Shown: positions 43,361-51,715, counted from the first letter of the stretch. The stretch is DNA of 64,000 bases from Deinococcus hopiensis KR-140 (GCF_900176165.1 NZ_FWWU01000008.1:471542-535541); one strand, 5' to 3'. Numbers and translations: made by a program. Notes: generated by a model from the letters alone, not told the origin.

Positions 43361-43918
43361 ATGCCTATAGATCCCCGCATTGCCGAGATCCTCCGCCGGC
43401 GCGCTGAACAGGGCGTCACCATCACCAAGACCGAGACGCCCACCCTGCGTCCTCAGTCCGTCCCCACGCCCACTGTCAGGCCGCAGAGCACCGCCTCCGC
43501 CCCACCTCCTATCCAGATGCCGTCCCTGAATCCACCGCTACCCATCGAGACGCCCATGGATGACGGTGAGCTGGCCGCCCTACTGGATGGCGTGCTGCCT
43601 CGCATTGACACCCTGGTCCGGCAAGCGATCAACGACGTGCACAACAACGGGCGTCTCAGCATGGCCGAAGCGCTTTCCCTGGCCCCGGAAGTGCGCAACA
43701 TCGTCTCGCTGGTGATCGGGCAAATGCTCCCTCAGATCAAGGGCACCTCGGCCCGCGAACTGGTAATCCTGGTGCTGGCCGTGCTGCTGCGCCAGTACAT
43801 CAGCCCTTACCTGCCCGCCCTCGTACGGCCTTACTTCACGGCTCAGACGCTGCGTGTGCTGGTACGCGGCCTGGAAGCGGCGTACGTCAGCTGGATCAAG
43901 CCCCGGTTGCAGAACTGA
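43361..43918 (+). CDS. Hypothetical protein with Pro/Thr-rich N-terminus
   Basis: A 185-aa protein. Residues 1-70 contain repeats of the type PTLRPQSVPTPTVRPQS (low complexity). Residues 75-185 are helical and partly hydrophobic (RELVILVLAVLLRQYISPYL), suggesting a membrane-associated C-terminal domain. GAGGT 5 nt before ATG 43361; a GC hairpin (GCCCCTGCCCCGCGCGGGGGC) lies just upstream, as in front of the other small genes here. No family recognised. Confidence 0.62.
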   Translation: MPIDPRIAEILRRRAEQGVTITKTETPTLRPQSVPTPTVRPQSTASAPPPIQMPSLNPPLPIETPMDDGELAALLDGVLPRIDTLVRQAINDVHNNGRLSMAEALSLAPEVRNIVSLVIGQMLPQIKGTSARELVILVLAVLLRQYISPYLPALVRPYFTAQTLRVLVRGLEAAYVSWIKPRLQN

Positions 43919-44136
43919 GGCCCGGACGATTCGCACCAAACTTTGCCCTTTTTCGGCGGTGGTTCAGCCAACTGGACGAAAGGGGCAGGGGTTCTACCGC
44001 GTAACCGACTAGAAAACGCAGTGACAAAAGAGTTTGCTTTCCCAGATTAAGCTGGTATTAAGATGAGGTTCCTACCTGCTTTTCCTCGCCTGGATAGCCC
44101 TTCTCTGCTCTTTTCAACGTCTGCACAGCAGGATTA

Positions 44137-44532
44137 ATGAGTAAGATGAGCAATATACTCTTGATCCATGATCAGCCCACTGAGGTCCTCCACTTATGCC
44201 TCATGTTCGAGGCACTTGACTTTCCAGCTGTCTTAAACGTCGTTGCGACCCCAATGGAAGCCCTAAACCTCCTGAAGCACGACGGCTGTGGGTGGAAGTC
44301 CCCTCAACCTGACCTGGTATTGGTCCACCTCGGCTTATCCAAAGGAGTGGGCGAAGGACTGTTGGACCTGCTCCTACAGAACTTCCCCCACCTCCTGATC
44401 GGCGCGGTCATACCGTATGGAATGAGCATGCAGAACACCCGAGGACAGGTACAGCTTTCTGCCCCAATCTCCCAGAAGAAGCTACAAGGCTTCCTTACGG
44501 TACTGAAAGGGCAGCAGCAGTTGGGTGCCTAA
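44137..44532 (+). CDS. Degenerate receiver-like protein
   Basis: A 131-aa protein with the layout of a response-regulator receiver: NILLIHDQPTEVLHLCLMFE (acid pocket reduced to HD), DLVLVHLGLSKGVGEGLLDL (the phospho-acceptor Asp is replaced by His) and APISQKKLQGFLTVL (the KP signature is AP). All three signature positions are altered, so phosphorylation is unlikely, and it may act as a phosphorylation-independent adaptor. It is followed by a strong terminator and then by the second copy of the two-gene pair. Confidence 0.68.
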   Translation: MSKMSNILLIHDQPTEVLHLCLMFEALDFPAVLNVVATPMEALNLLKHDGCGWKSPQPDLVLVHLGLSKGVGEGLLDLLLQNFPHLLIGAVIPYGMSMQNTRGQVQLSAPISQKKLQGFLTVLKGQQQLGA

Positions 44533-44585
44533 AAGACTGTATTGATGTGTTAGATTGTGCAGCAAGCTACACTCACCTGTAGCCC

Positions 44586-44621
44586 AGAGTGAGGTGCATC
44601 GGCACTTCACTCTACTTTTTT
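44586..44621 (+). terminator. Intrinsic terminator
   Basis: AGAGTGAGGTGC, 4-nt loop, GCACTTCACTCT, then ACTTTTTT. Ends the receiver-like gene. Confidence 0.85.
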
Positions 44622-44721
44622 GGCTCTCTTTGCTGATATCACGGAAGAGCGGGGAGCCGTTGTGTTTCGGCGTTTCGGGAAGTCCGGTGACAATGCGTTC
44701 AGTCCAAAAGATTAACTTGGA

Positions 44722-45873
44722 ATGAAGATGCTGTCCTTCTCTCCTTCCGACACACTTCCTCTTGTGTCGTTCCTCATGCCAGGCGGGGAACCGACCTTAC
44801 GCAACTGGCAGTTCAGCGGCGTCTTCGGGGCCAGCTTCAGCCCAAACGCTCTGCCTACCCTCCGGGGCGGTCATCATGCCACCCTCGCGCTCATGTACGC
44901 TTCCCTTGATGCCCTTGAAGGCCACTGGGACCGTTACCGCGTCGAACCCACAGCCTCCCTGCTCCCTGGTCAGGCACTGCAGTCCCGCAAGAAGCCTCTG
45001 CCAGAAGATCTGCACGTTGCTGCCCTGATCGCTGATTTCCACCGGGTCCGCCCCGCAGCGATTTCCCCTTTGATTGACGGTCGCCACCGTGTCGCGCATC
45101 GTCACCGCCTCGGCCTGAGCCGCACCGTTGTGTATCAGGCGGATCAGCCCTGGTTGAAGTTCACCTCAGACCAAATAACGCGAACGGGGGAAGGGTTTGA
45201 TCTGACGGTCATGATGGCCTGCATGCGTCCGCACGTGGAAGAGGCATATGAACGGTTGGCCACGTGGAACCTCACAGGCTTTCCTTACCCTACGGTTTTT
45301 CTCCCAGGCCTCATGGACGGAGCGGAGTGGGCCATTCGTAGCGACCGCGGACACCTATGCGATCTGTTCGGTTGGATTGAGGAGGACACGCAGGTAAGTT
45401 CGCCAGGGGGGCAGCGGGTACATCAGGTACGCACGGCAGATGGCCCAGTGACGCTCTACGCGACGGCTCCCAAACTCGATGGGGCGCTGGCGTACGCAGC
45501 GCGTGAGCGTCAGGGGTTTCAACTGGCGGATACAGCAGCGCTCACCTTGACTTTGCAGGAGCAGAACAAGACACCGAAACCGGAGGATGCTGTGCCTGCG
45601 ATCACCCACCTGCACACGTCGGCAGGCTGGCAGACGGTGGTGTTGACGGGCTGTGAGACCATCCGGACGCGATTGGCGCAGGGGAAGAGGGAGACGCTGG
45701 TGTATGTGCAGGCAGATCCAAGGCCAATCACGTTCACGCCGGAGGAAGCGCGGGTGTGGTCGAGTGTGCGGCGGTTGCCTCACCGGTTTGTCCAGACGGC
45801 GTGGATAAGGCACCGGAAGTTGCGGAGCATGGGACGCCTGCTGTATCCCACGCCGAAGCAAACTTGGACTTAG
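44722..45873 (+). CDS. Unknown 383-aa protein, paralog of the one at 27632
   Basis: Same family as the 382-aa product at 27632 over the full length. Shared blocks: MK-M-FS, HATLALMYASLDALEGHWD, SPLIDGRHRVAHRHRLGL, TVVYQADQPWLKF, EWAIRSDRGHLCDLFGWIEE, VVLTGCETIRTRLAQGKRET, ITFTPEEARVWSSVRRLPHR and RSMGRLLYP. The conserved Asp/His/Arg-rich centre could hold an active site, but I recognise no enzyme motif. Both copies start ATGAAGATG without a ribosome binding site. The small winged-helix-like gene follows 80 bp downstream, in the same direction. Confidence 0.75.
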   Translation: MKMLSFSPSDTLPLVSFLMPGGEPTLRNWQFSGVFGASFSPNALPTLRGGHHATLALMYASLDALEGHWDRYRVEPTASLLPGQALQSRKKPLPEDLHVAALIADFHRVRPAAISPLIDGRHRVAHRHRLGLSRTVVYQADQPWLKFTSDQITRTGEGFDLTVMMACMRPHVEEAYERLATWNLTGFPYPTVFLPGLMDGAEWAIRSDRGHLCDLFGWIEEDTQVSSPGGQRVHQVRTADGPVTLYATAPKLDGALAYAARERQGFQLADTAALTLTLQEQNKTPKPEDAVPAITHLHTSAGWQTVVLTGCETIRTRLAQGKRETLVYVQADPRPITFTPEEARVWSSVRRLPHRFVQTAWIRHRKLRSMGRLLYPTPKQTWT

Positions 45874-45953
45874 GCGGCCTCCCCACCATCTCGCCCCTTC
45901 CTGCGCTGACTTCAGCCAGTTGTGGGAGGGGACATTCGAAAATCGTTAAAGTT

Positions 45954-46226
45954 ATGCGGATGGCACTGCACCCTAAGGGAAGACTTCGGATCATTGACCA
46001 TCTGATTGCCGTCATGCCGGATGAACCCATTCGCCTGAGAGACTGGCTGACCCTCTTGCCCGAGGATGTGAAGCACAACAGTGCAAGGGGTGAAGCCCGC
46101 TACCTGGTCACGGATGGCTTGACGACCCTGAGCGCGAGTATGTTAAGGGCGTACCAGATCACGGAGCAGGGCAAGCAACGACGGGCTGAGGTGCGCGCTT
46201 TACTGGGGGAAGAGGAGCTTTTATAG
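45954..46226 (+). CDS. Small winged-helix-like protein, paralog of the one at 29030
   Basis: A 90-aa protein: RLRIIDHLIAVMPDEPIRLR, DWLTLLPEDVKHNSA, YQITEQGKQRRAEVRALLGE. Clear relative of the 97-aa product at 29030. The second half has the ITE-x-GK/R-x-R pattern of winged-helix regulators. It probably works with the 383-aa protein. ATG 45954 or 45960 are both possible. A terminator follows at 46244. Confidence 0.68.
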   Translation: MRMALHPKGRLRIIDHLIAVMPDEPIRLRDWLTLLPEDVKHNSARGEARYLVTDGLTTLSASMLRAYQITEQGKQRRAEVRALLGEEELL

Positions 46227-46243
46227 CTTGTCGTGTGCCTTCA

Positions 46244-46286
46244 CCCCCACTCCTGTGCTTCGGCATGGACGGTGGGGGCTTTTTTG
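46244..46286 (+). terminator. Intrinsic terminator
   Basis: CCCCCAC ... GTGGGGG (46244-46250 with 46272-46278), then CTTTTTTT. Ends the two-gene unit. Confidence 0.8.
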
Positions 46287-46341
46287 TTGTGGAGGCGAGA
46301 ATCCAGCAGCATGCTCCCTCCCCCTCACGTAGCCTGAGGCC

Positions 46342-46805
46342 ATGCCTGCCCGACACGCCCTGACCGCCCTCCTGCCCTGCTGGCCTCCGCCACGGCCCAG
46401 GTGTCCATCCCCGTCGCCAATGCCCACACGCCCGCCACCCTTGTGAACGCCCTGGCCGTCAAGCGGAACTGGACCGTAGAGCAGAGTGAATTCTGCAAGG
46501 CCCGCGCTGCCGCGAATGCTGCCATTGCCTACCCGAAGAAGGCGAACTCAAAGTTCAAATACATCACCACCTACGCTTTCCGAGCATCGAGCGATGCTAA
46601 GGGGGAGCGCTCGCTCCTCGACTTTTACGGCACGGACTTTCAAACACCGTTCCCCTGGCAGGACGGGCAGTGGCTTAGCCGGCAGTACAGTTACGACGCA
46701 CTGCCGCAGTATGCGTTTGTGATGGAGCTGCAGGACCGACCAAAGGATCCAAACCGCTCGGGCACAGTGGCAAGCGCGTGTATGACGGTGTTCGGCATCC
46801 GCTGA
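46342..46805 (+). pseudogene. Secreted hypothetical protein with a frameshift in its signal peptide
   Basis: ATG 46342 opens MPARHALTALL, the start of a signal peptide. Its hydrophobic continuation (ALLASATAQVSIPVANA) is in another frame from about 46377. From there the frame runs to 46805 and encodes a mature protein of about 130 residues with two Cys (EQSEFCKARA and VASACMTVFG). Either one base was gained or lost in the C/T-rich stretch, or translation starts at GTG 46401 without export. Export seems the ancestral state. Confidence 0.55.
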
Positions 46806-46873
46806 CCCTAAACTCTTGCCCCTTCCTGCGTTGGCTTCGGCCGGTGGCGGGGAGGAGGCTTTTTTCGTTTGGT

Positions 46874-47386
46874 TCAGCTCGCCCGGTCCTGCTGTCGAGG
46901 AACGAGCTTGACCTCGACGTCATACCCGAGCGCCTCGGCCAGCCGTCGGAGCGTGGACAAACTGTGCCCGTGGTACTGCGGGTCCAGCAGCCTGGCCACA
47001 TTCGGCTGCTGCATCCCCGCCCGCGCCGCCGCCTCCGACTGAGTCAGCCCGCTCGCGTCCAGCACCCGCGCCACCTCCAGGCTTACCGGGTCTGCAGGCA
47101 TGGGCGGTGTGCTGGAAAGCGTCCGGAACTCGCCCGGCTTGTCCGGGTCCCCGTCCTCCATGCGGAACACGTCCGCGTCCAGGTCCAGCTCGCCCGGCCA
47201 GGTGACGATCCGGCCACGGCGGCCGAGCTGCACCCCCTCGAAGAAGGCACGGTCGGCCAGGGGCGCGAACACGCCGGGATCGCCCGCCAGGAGGCCCGAT
47301 ACATCTGCGTGGATCGTTGCGCCGTCTGCGTAGGTGAGGTGGAGGGTCAGGCCTTCGCCGGGAGTAACTTCGGTGATCTTGTGCAT
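46874..47386 (-). CDS. DUF2442-HTH fusion protein
   Basis: A 170-aa fusion. Residues 1-75 are a DUF2442 domain (MHKITEVTPGEGLTLHLTYA, GELDLDADVFRME). Residues 95-165 are an XRE-type helix-turn-helix (ARVLDASGLTQSEAAARAG, QQPNVARLLDPQYHGHSLST, LRRLAEALGYDVEVKLV). Both domains are common in toxin-antitoxin loci (DUF2442 next to BrnT/HigB-type partners; HigA-like HTH). No toxin gene adjoins it, so it is an orphan antitoxin-like regulator. AAAGGAGCACC precedes the start on the minus strand. Confidence 0.78.
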   Translation of the reverse strand: MHKITEVTPGEGLTLHLTYADGATIHADVSGLLAGDPGVFAPLADRAFFEGVQLGRRGRIVTWPGELDLDADVFRMEDGDPDKPGEFRTLSSTPPMPADPVSLEVARVLDASGLTQSEAAARAGMQQPNVARLLDPQYHGHSLSTLRRLAEALGYDVEVKLVPRQQDRAS

Positions 47387-47708
47387 GGTGCTCCTTTGCA
47401 GCTGAGGCGGTCCCTGCCCGGGGGTGCCCCAGAGAAGTGGGGTGGGGCCTTGGGAGGCCCCGGAGCGGATTAGAGGGGGGAATCGTGACTATTCAGCGAC
47501 CTATAAGCAACTGGGTGGAATGAGGTAAGGTGAGGGATCTCTAACGTGGCTTGCCTGAATGGTGACTGTCTCCAAGCGCATACCCACGAGAGGGAAGGAG
47601 ACTTGGAAGCCTACTTCCTCAGACATCTATCCCAGTTATCAATACCTTCTGATACTTGAACTTGGGGTTTTGAGGCAATAAACCAATTTTCGGAGCAAGA
47701 GGAAGATC
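47387..47708. other. Intergenic boundary of the AT-rich island
   Basis: It contains ATCGTGACTATTCAGCG (47482-47498), which also occurs beside the hairpin downstream of the xylanase gene, and the inverted fourth copy of the dispersed 40-bp repeat (47517-47557). After 47640 base composition turns AT-rich, marking the start of the transferred segment. No gene is seen. Confidence 0.55.
47517..47557 (-). repeat. Dispersed 40-bp repeat, copy 4 (inverted)
   Basis: Reverse complement reads GGCAAGCCACGTTAGAGATC, then CCTCACCTTACCTCATTCC, matching copies 1-3 with about six differences. It is the only copy on the minus strand. Confidence 0.68.
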
Positions 47709-48776
47709 ATGGACTACACAAGAAAGCAAAGTTTTCTTGCACTGCCTCTGACTTTAGGAAGTCTTGCGGCCGCCATTTTACTATCCGTGCAAACGGTAGC
47801 CAGGGCATACACTGAGGAAAACTCACCTCTTCGCTTAGCCGCTGATAAAGCGGGATTTCTACTGGGGACGGCTGTAGAAGATGATCTTGTTGGTCGAGAC
47901 ACCCAATATGAAGAGGTGGTTGGACGCGAGTATAATATCGTCACTACTGAAAACGCTTTTAAATTTCGCTGGACCGAGCCTGAGAAGGGCAAGTTTTCCT
48001 TCAAAAGGGCAGAGAAAGTTGTTTCCCTCGCCGAGAAAAACGGACAAAAAGTCAGAGGGCATACGTTAATCTGGCACCTTTCTTTGCCATCTTGGTTGTC
48101 AGAGGGCAACTTTACTAAGGAGGAAATAAGTAGTATATTCAATGATCACATCGACAATGTAGTTGGTGGCTTTAAAGGCCGTATTTATGCATGGGATGTT
48201 GTTAATGAAGTAGTAGATGATGATGGTAAGTTAAGAAATTCAATATGGAGAAAAAATCTCGGTGATGAATACATCGCACGGGCATTTGAGAGAGCACGTG
48301 CAGCCGACCCGGATGCTAAGTTATTTTTAAACGAAAACAGCATTGAGACTTGGAACGACAAAGCAAAAGCAACATATGACTTGATAAAATCACTGAAAGC
48401 TAAAGGTGTGCCGATAGACGGGATCGGGTTTCAAACCCATGTCGACAAAAGCTTTGAGAGCAAAGTAAGCGAGTTTAAAGAAGTAATGCAGCGTTTTGCT
48501 TCGCTTGGGCTAGAGATTAACATAACAGAAATGGATGTCGATGTTGGCGACAATCCCAAGGAAGCGGATTTTCTTACTCAAGCTCGAATCTATTCTAAGG
48601 TTCTTGATTCTTGCCTTTCTATTAATACATGTAAAGCGCTGGTTGTATGGGGGGCCAATGACAAAAATTCATGGTTGCGCGACGACTCCGGACGAAAAGC
48701 CTATCCCTTACTACTGAATGACGACTACAATCCGAAGCCTGCCTATAATGACATAATCCGACGGCTTCAGAAATAA
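47709..48776 (+). CDS. GH10 endo-1,4-beta-xylanase
   Basis: A 355-aa secreted xylanase. Signal peptide about residues 1-33 (LPLTLGSLAAAILLSVQTVA). GH10 barrel with NIVTTENAFKFRWTEPEKG (substrate-binding region), RGHTLIWHLSLPSWL, acid/base Glu in AWDVVNEVVDDDG, FQTHVDKSF, nucleophile Glu in INITEMDVDVGD, and LVVWGANDKNSWLRD. All catalytic residues are present and length is normal, so it should be active on xylan. The gene is AT-rich with codons (AAA, GAT, TTA) rare in its neighbours, a strong sign of recent transfer. Flanking short repeats are described separately. Confidence 0.93.
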   Translation: MDYTRKQSFLALPLTLGSLAAAILLSVQTVARAYTEENSPLRLAADKAGFLLGTAVEDDLVGRDTQYEEVVGREYNIVTTENAFKFRWTEPEKGKFSFKRAEKVVSLAEKNGQKVRGHTLIWHLSLPSWLSEGNFTKEEISSIFNDHIDNVVGGFKGRIYAWDVVNEVVDDDGKLRNSIWRKNLGDEYIARAFERARAADPDAKLFLNENSIETWNDKAKATYDLIKSLKAKGVPIDGIGFQTHVDKSFESKVSEFKEVMQRFASLGLEINITEMDVDVGDNPKEADFLTQARIYSKVLDSCLSINTCKALVVWGANDKNSWLRDDSGRKAYPLLLNDDYNPKPAYNDIIRRLQK

Positions 48777-48783
48777 AGCCATA

Positions 48784-48830
48784 TCGTAACTATTCAGCGC
48801 GATCACGATTGTCGCGCTGAATAGTTACGA
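48784..48830. repeat. Perfect 19-bp inverted repeat, element end or terminator
   Basis: TCGTAACTATTCAGCGCGA (48784-48802), 9-nt loop, perfect complement to 48830. One arm recurs upstream of the xylanase gene at 47482. It could be two abutting ends of a mobile element, or a terminator reused as a recombination site. No clear T-tract follows. Confidence 0.7.
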
Positions 48831-48831
48831 C

Positions 48832-49266
48832 GATTTTACCTTTGGCGTCCTCCAGTCCCGTATCCATGAGGTGTGGAGCTTGGCTGCAAGTGCAGCCCAT
48901 GGGGTAGGAAACGATCCGACGTATGTAGCGAAGGACTGCTTTGATCCTTTCCCGTTCCCGCACCCTTCAAGCGCACAGCGGGTAGCAGTTGAACAGGCAG
49001 CGCAGTTTGTGGTGACAGCTCGGGAGGCCCTGATGGCGCAGGACTCGAAGGCGACACTGACGAAGATGTACAACGCAGTGACGGAATTGAGAGGGAAGGC
49101 GGATGCATCACATCCGGCCACAACCTTGCTGATGGCTCACACTCGCCTGGACGCCGCTGTAGCCACTGCGTACGGCTGGGCGTGGCCGCTCCCTGAGGAC
49201 GAGGTGCTCGCGCGACTGCTGGCGCTGAATCTGGAAAGAGCGGGCACAGCAACCGTGAGTAATTAG
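48832..49266 (+). pseudogene. C-terminal fragment of a Type II-like DNA methyltransferase
   Basis: The frame begins right after the hairpin (TFGVLQSRIHEVWSLAASAA) and continues CFDPFPFPHPSSAQR, TLTKMYNAVTELRGKA, HTRLDAAVATAYGWAWPLPE and DEVLARLLALNLERA. This is the characteristic tail of large MmeI-like or BREX-like class I methyltransferases (target-recognition end and the LD-AV-AYGW ... LLALN-ERA motif). The catalytic SAM-binding part is gone, evidently lost when the xylanase segment arrived. Natural stop at 49264-49266. Confidence 0.75.
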
Positions 49267-49326
49267 CCCATGTCGCTTTAGGTGAAGCGACACGCACCTG
49301 ACAGAGCGGAGATCTGATTCAAACCA

Positions 49327-49617
49327 ATGGAAATGCTGATTACGGGCAATGACGGTGCTTGGAACGTAGAGACGCCAGAGGGCGTGGCGTTCATGCTTGC
49401 GACCTTTTCCCCTGAGGACTGGGAGTTTACGGAGCCAGGGGACGACGGGATGTATGCGCTGCGCGACGGAGAGGTCGTGGCTTGTGCGCCAGAAGAGGTG
49501 GAATACATCTTGGGACCTTCGCTATGTCCCCCTGGCGTCACCGTGGATTTAGAGGCTCTGGCTCGAGAAGCCATTCTTCGTGTTGCAGCGGGGAAATATC
49601 TGCGTGAAGAGGAATAA
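49327..49617 (+). CDS. Acidic hypothetical protein
   Basis: A 96-aa acidic protein (MEMLITGNDGAWNVETPEGV, FSPEDWEFTEPGDDGMYALR). No family recognised. It lies 60 bp after the methyltransferase tail, same strand. Composition is rather like small immunity or anti-restriction proteins (acidic, compact), but that is only a resemblance. Confidence 0.6.
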   Translation: MEMLITGNDGAWNVETPEGVAFMLATFSPEDWEFTEPGDDGMYALRDGEVVACAPEEVEYILGPSLCPPGVTVDLEALAREAILRVAAGKYLREEE

Positions 49618-49690
49618 CTGCTCTACAGATGTAGTAGGGCACAAGGGATGACAGGTTAGCCGGTCACGTCCGCACGTTACCCTGCTCCCC

Positions 49691-49945
49691 ATGCGCCCCG
49701 CTGACCTGACTGCTGTGGAGATTGCTGACCAGCTGCACGCCGCGTACCAGGAGGACCGCCGCCTCGCTCCTCCAGGCCCGGACGTGGAGGAACGCCTGGC
49801 CCTCGCGGATTACCTCGGCTGCCACGAGGCGGCCCGAGTGGAGGCGTGGGAGGCCTGGCAGACCGTGCTGGAGCTGGAAGGGCATGACATTGAGGACGCC
49901 GAGTACTGGCTCGATGTCGAGTTCGCCCTGCCCTGCCCGGAGTAA
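49691..49945 (+). CDS. Small hypothetical protein
   Basis: An 84-aa acidic helical protein (LTAVEIADQLHAAYQEDRRL, DYLGCHEAARVEAWEAWQTV). A TACCCT box 7 nt before ATG 49691 suggests a leaderless transcript. The upstream GGTCACGTCCG resembles one half of the dispersed repeat. The next gene starts 10 bp after its stop. Confidence 0.62.
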   Translation: MRPADLTAVEIADQLHAAYQEDRRLAPPGPDVEERLALADYLGCHEAARVEAWEAWQTVLELEGHDIEDAEYWLDVEFALPCPE

Positions 49946-49955
49946 CCTGCCGGGC

Positions 49956-50168
49956 GTGACCGACGAATTCCGCCCCGGCCGCCCCCTCCCCAGTGAGGAA
50001 CGCGGCACACAAGAGCGCCTGCTGTACCACATCCAGCGCGTCAGCGGCGAGTGGTGCACCATGAGCCGCGAGGAGGGCAGCTGGCAGTGGCGGCAGCTGC
50101 GCGGCGGCGGAGACGACGGGTACGGGCGCGGAAGCTGGCGCGAGATGCACGCCTGGCTGGCGAAGTAA
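49956..50168 (+). CDS. Small hypothetical protein
   Basis: A 70-aa protein from GTG 49956: MTDEFRPGRPLPSEERGTQE, RLLYHIQRVSGEWCTMSREE, then WQWRQLRGGGDDGYGRGSWR, a Trp/Gly-rich C-terminus. Probably in an operon with the 84-aa gene (10-bp gap). No family recognised. Confidence 0.58.
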   Translation: MTDEFRPGRPLPSEERGTQERLLYHIQRVSGEWCTMSREEGSWQWRQLRGGGDDGYGRGSWREMHAWLAK

Positions 50169-50318
50169 GGGTGACTGCTCCAGATTGACAGGGCGTCCGG
50201 CGGCTTCCCACATGGCGGCGCGTACAAGGTCCTGGTCGTTCAGGCCCCACCCCCGTCAGACCCCCCCTAGCGTGCGGGCGTTTGTCCCGCCCCCCCTCGG
50301 GGCACAATAATCGGCGCA

Positions 50319-50753
50319 ATGACGACGGACTCTCGTTCCCCCTCGGGCAGAAAACGCCCTCCTGGCGTGCTCCCACGGGTCCTGCTGGAAGAAGGCTCCT
50401 CCCGGCACGAAGCGGCGGAGCGGCAACGCCTGGACGCCATCGTCGCCCTCGATGGTGGGACGCTGACGGATCATGTCCGATGAGCGATTGACGGCTATCT
50501 GGAGCGAGACGTCTACAGTCCTGACCCTCGGAGGTACCTCGCGGACCGGCATCAGAAACTGGAGGGCCTGGTCAAGACGGCCTTCCGGCAGGAAAAGACC
50601 CAGCGCGAGCGGTTCGTGGCGATGGTGGAGCGGGTGGGTGGGCATCAGTCCCTGCATTTCCGGTGGGCGCTGTACGAGTACCTGGAGCCGCACGCGGCGA
50701 GGATTGACGCTTATCTGGAAGCGCAGGAGCAGCAGGGTGCACACGCCTCCTAA
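50319..50753 (+). pseudogene. Hypothetical gene with one in-frame stop
   Basis: One frame runs from ATG 50319 to TAA 50751-50753 (144 residues), broken only by TGA at 50481-50483 (codon 55). Both halves have strong coding character: PRVLLEEGSSRHEAAERQRL before, and AIDGYLERDVYSPDPRRYLA, VERVGGHQSLHFRWALYEYL after. A single CGA-to-TGA change would explain it. No family recognised. It may be a recent pseudogene, or a stop-readthrough product. Confidence 0.6.
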
Positions 50754-50822
50754 CGCCACCAATTGCCCAGTTTCTTGCAATTGCTCTTGTTTTTCGCGTG
50801 CTGGACGTCGCAGGATGCAGGC

Positions 50823-51155
50823 ATGACGAAAAAGAGCCCGAAAACAGCTGCTGCAACCGCCCTCGCCACAGGCGGCAAGATCGGTAAAGCCCAACTCGTG
50901 GAGACGGTGGCCGACAAGACCGGCCTGACCAAGAAGCAGAGCGACGCGGCCGTGGAAGCCATGCTGGAAAGCGTGATCGGCGGGCTGCGCGCTGGTCAGA
51001 ACGTGACACTGCCCGGCCTGGGAACCCTGAGCGTCAAGGCCACCGCAGCGCGCACGGGCGTCAAGCCGGGCACCAGCGAGAAGATCCAGATTCCTGCAGG
51101 CAAGAAGGTCAGCTATAAGGTCGCCAGTACCCTCAAGGGCAGTATCAACGGCTGA
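50823..51155 (+). CDS. HU-family DNA-binding protein
   Basis: A 110-aa nucleoid protein. After a Lys/Thr/Ala-rich N-terminal extension of about 20 residues (typical of Deinococcus HU) comes the HU fold: GKAQLVETVADKTGLTKKQS, ALLESVIGGLRAG-like helix (MLESVIGGLRAGQNVTLPGL), GTLSVKATAARTGVKPGTSE with the DNA-binding arm, and KVSYKVASTLKG. The arm is RTG-VNP-like but reads RTGVKPG, so the intercalating proline is present. Followed by a strong hairpin terminator. Confidence 0.93.
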   Translation: MTKKSPKTAAATALATGGKIGKAQLVETVADKTGLTKKQSDAAVEAMLESVIGGLRAGQNVTLPGLGTLSVKATAARTGVKPGTSEKIQIPAGKKVSYKVASTLKGSING

Positions 51156-51170
51156 ACTGCAGGACAAGAC

Positions 51171-51210
51171 GAGGGGAGGCCAAGCAGCACGCCCTGGGCC
51201 TCCCCTCTCT
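51171..51210 (+). terminator. Hairpin terminator after HU
   Basis: GAGGGGAGGCC (51171-51181) pairs with GGGCCTCCCCTC (about 51196-51207); TCTATG follows, so the T-tract is weak. Confidence 0.6.
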
Positions 51211-51394
51211 ATGCAACCCTACGGTTGAGCGATCCACGCCTCGCAGATTGCTCTGGCCTAAACCGACTTAGAGCAGAATCTTGTAGAAGAGATTAAACGA
51301 CCAGGAAAGCCAAGAAACTTTTACCCTGTCTGACATATCATCACCATGTCGGGAAATTAATATCTGGACTGCAAAGCTAATAGACAGTCAGGTA

Positions 51395-51715
51395 CTAATC
51401 TATTAATTTTATACTAAATACGTTACTTCCGTAGACTACATTTTGACACTCAAATTTGAAGCCTTGCGATAAATCAGGAAATTCTCGATCTGGACTGTCA
51501 AAAGCTGCCAAGTCTATCAAAGCAGCTAGTGCCTGATTAAGTATCTGTGTGAACTTTATTACTTCCTCTCTAGCTACTTCTGATGTATCCATATCATTCG
51601 TGAGGACTTGTCTTTTCTGCGCGTCATATAATGTAGCCCTAAGATCAGACGCTTTTTGGTGAAGTATATCGGCACTTGAAAGAAGACGCTCAGGCCATTC
51701 TGTTGTGTCTGTCAT
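51395..51715 (-). CDS. AT-rich hypothetical protein
   Basis: A 106-aa helical protein (WPERLLSSADILHQKASDLR, EEVIKFTQILNQALAALIDL) with much lower GC than its neighbours, as is the intergenic DNA from 51240. This indicates horizontal origin. ATG 51715 is preferred over the longer frame because AGGGGG lies 6 nt upstream. No family recognised. Confidence 0.62.
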   Translation of the reverse strand: MTDTTEWPERLLSSADILHQKASDLRATLYDAQKRQVLTNDMDTSEVAREEVIKFTQILNQALAALIDLAAFDSPDREFPDLSQGFKFECQNVVYGSNVFSIKLID

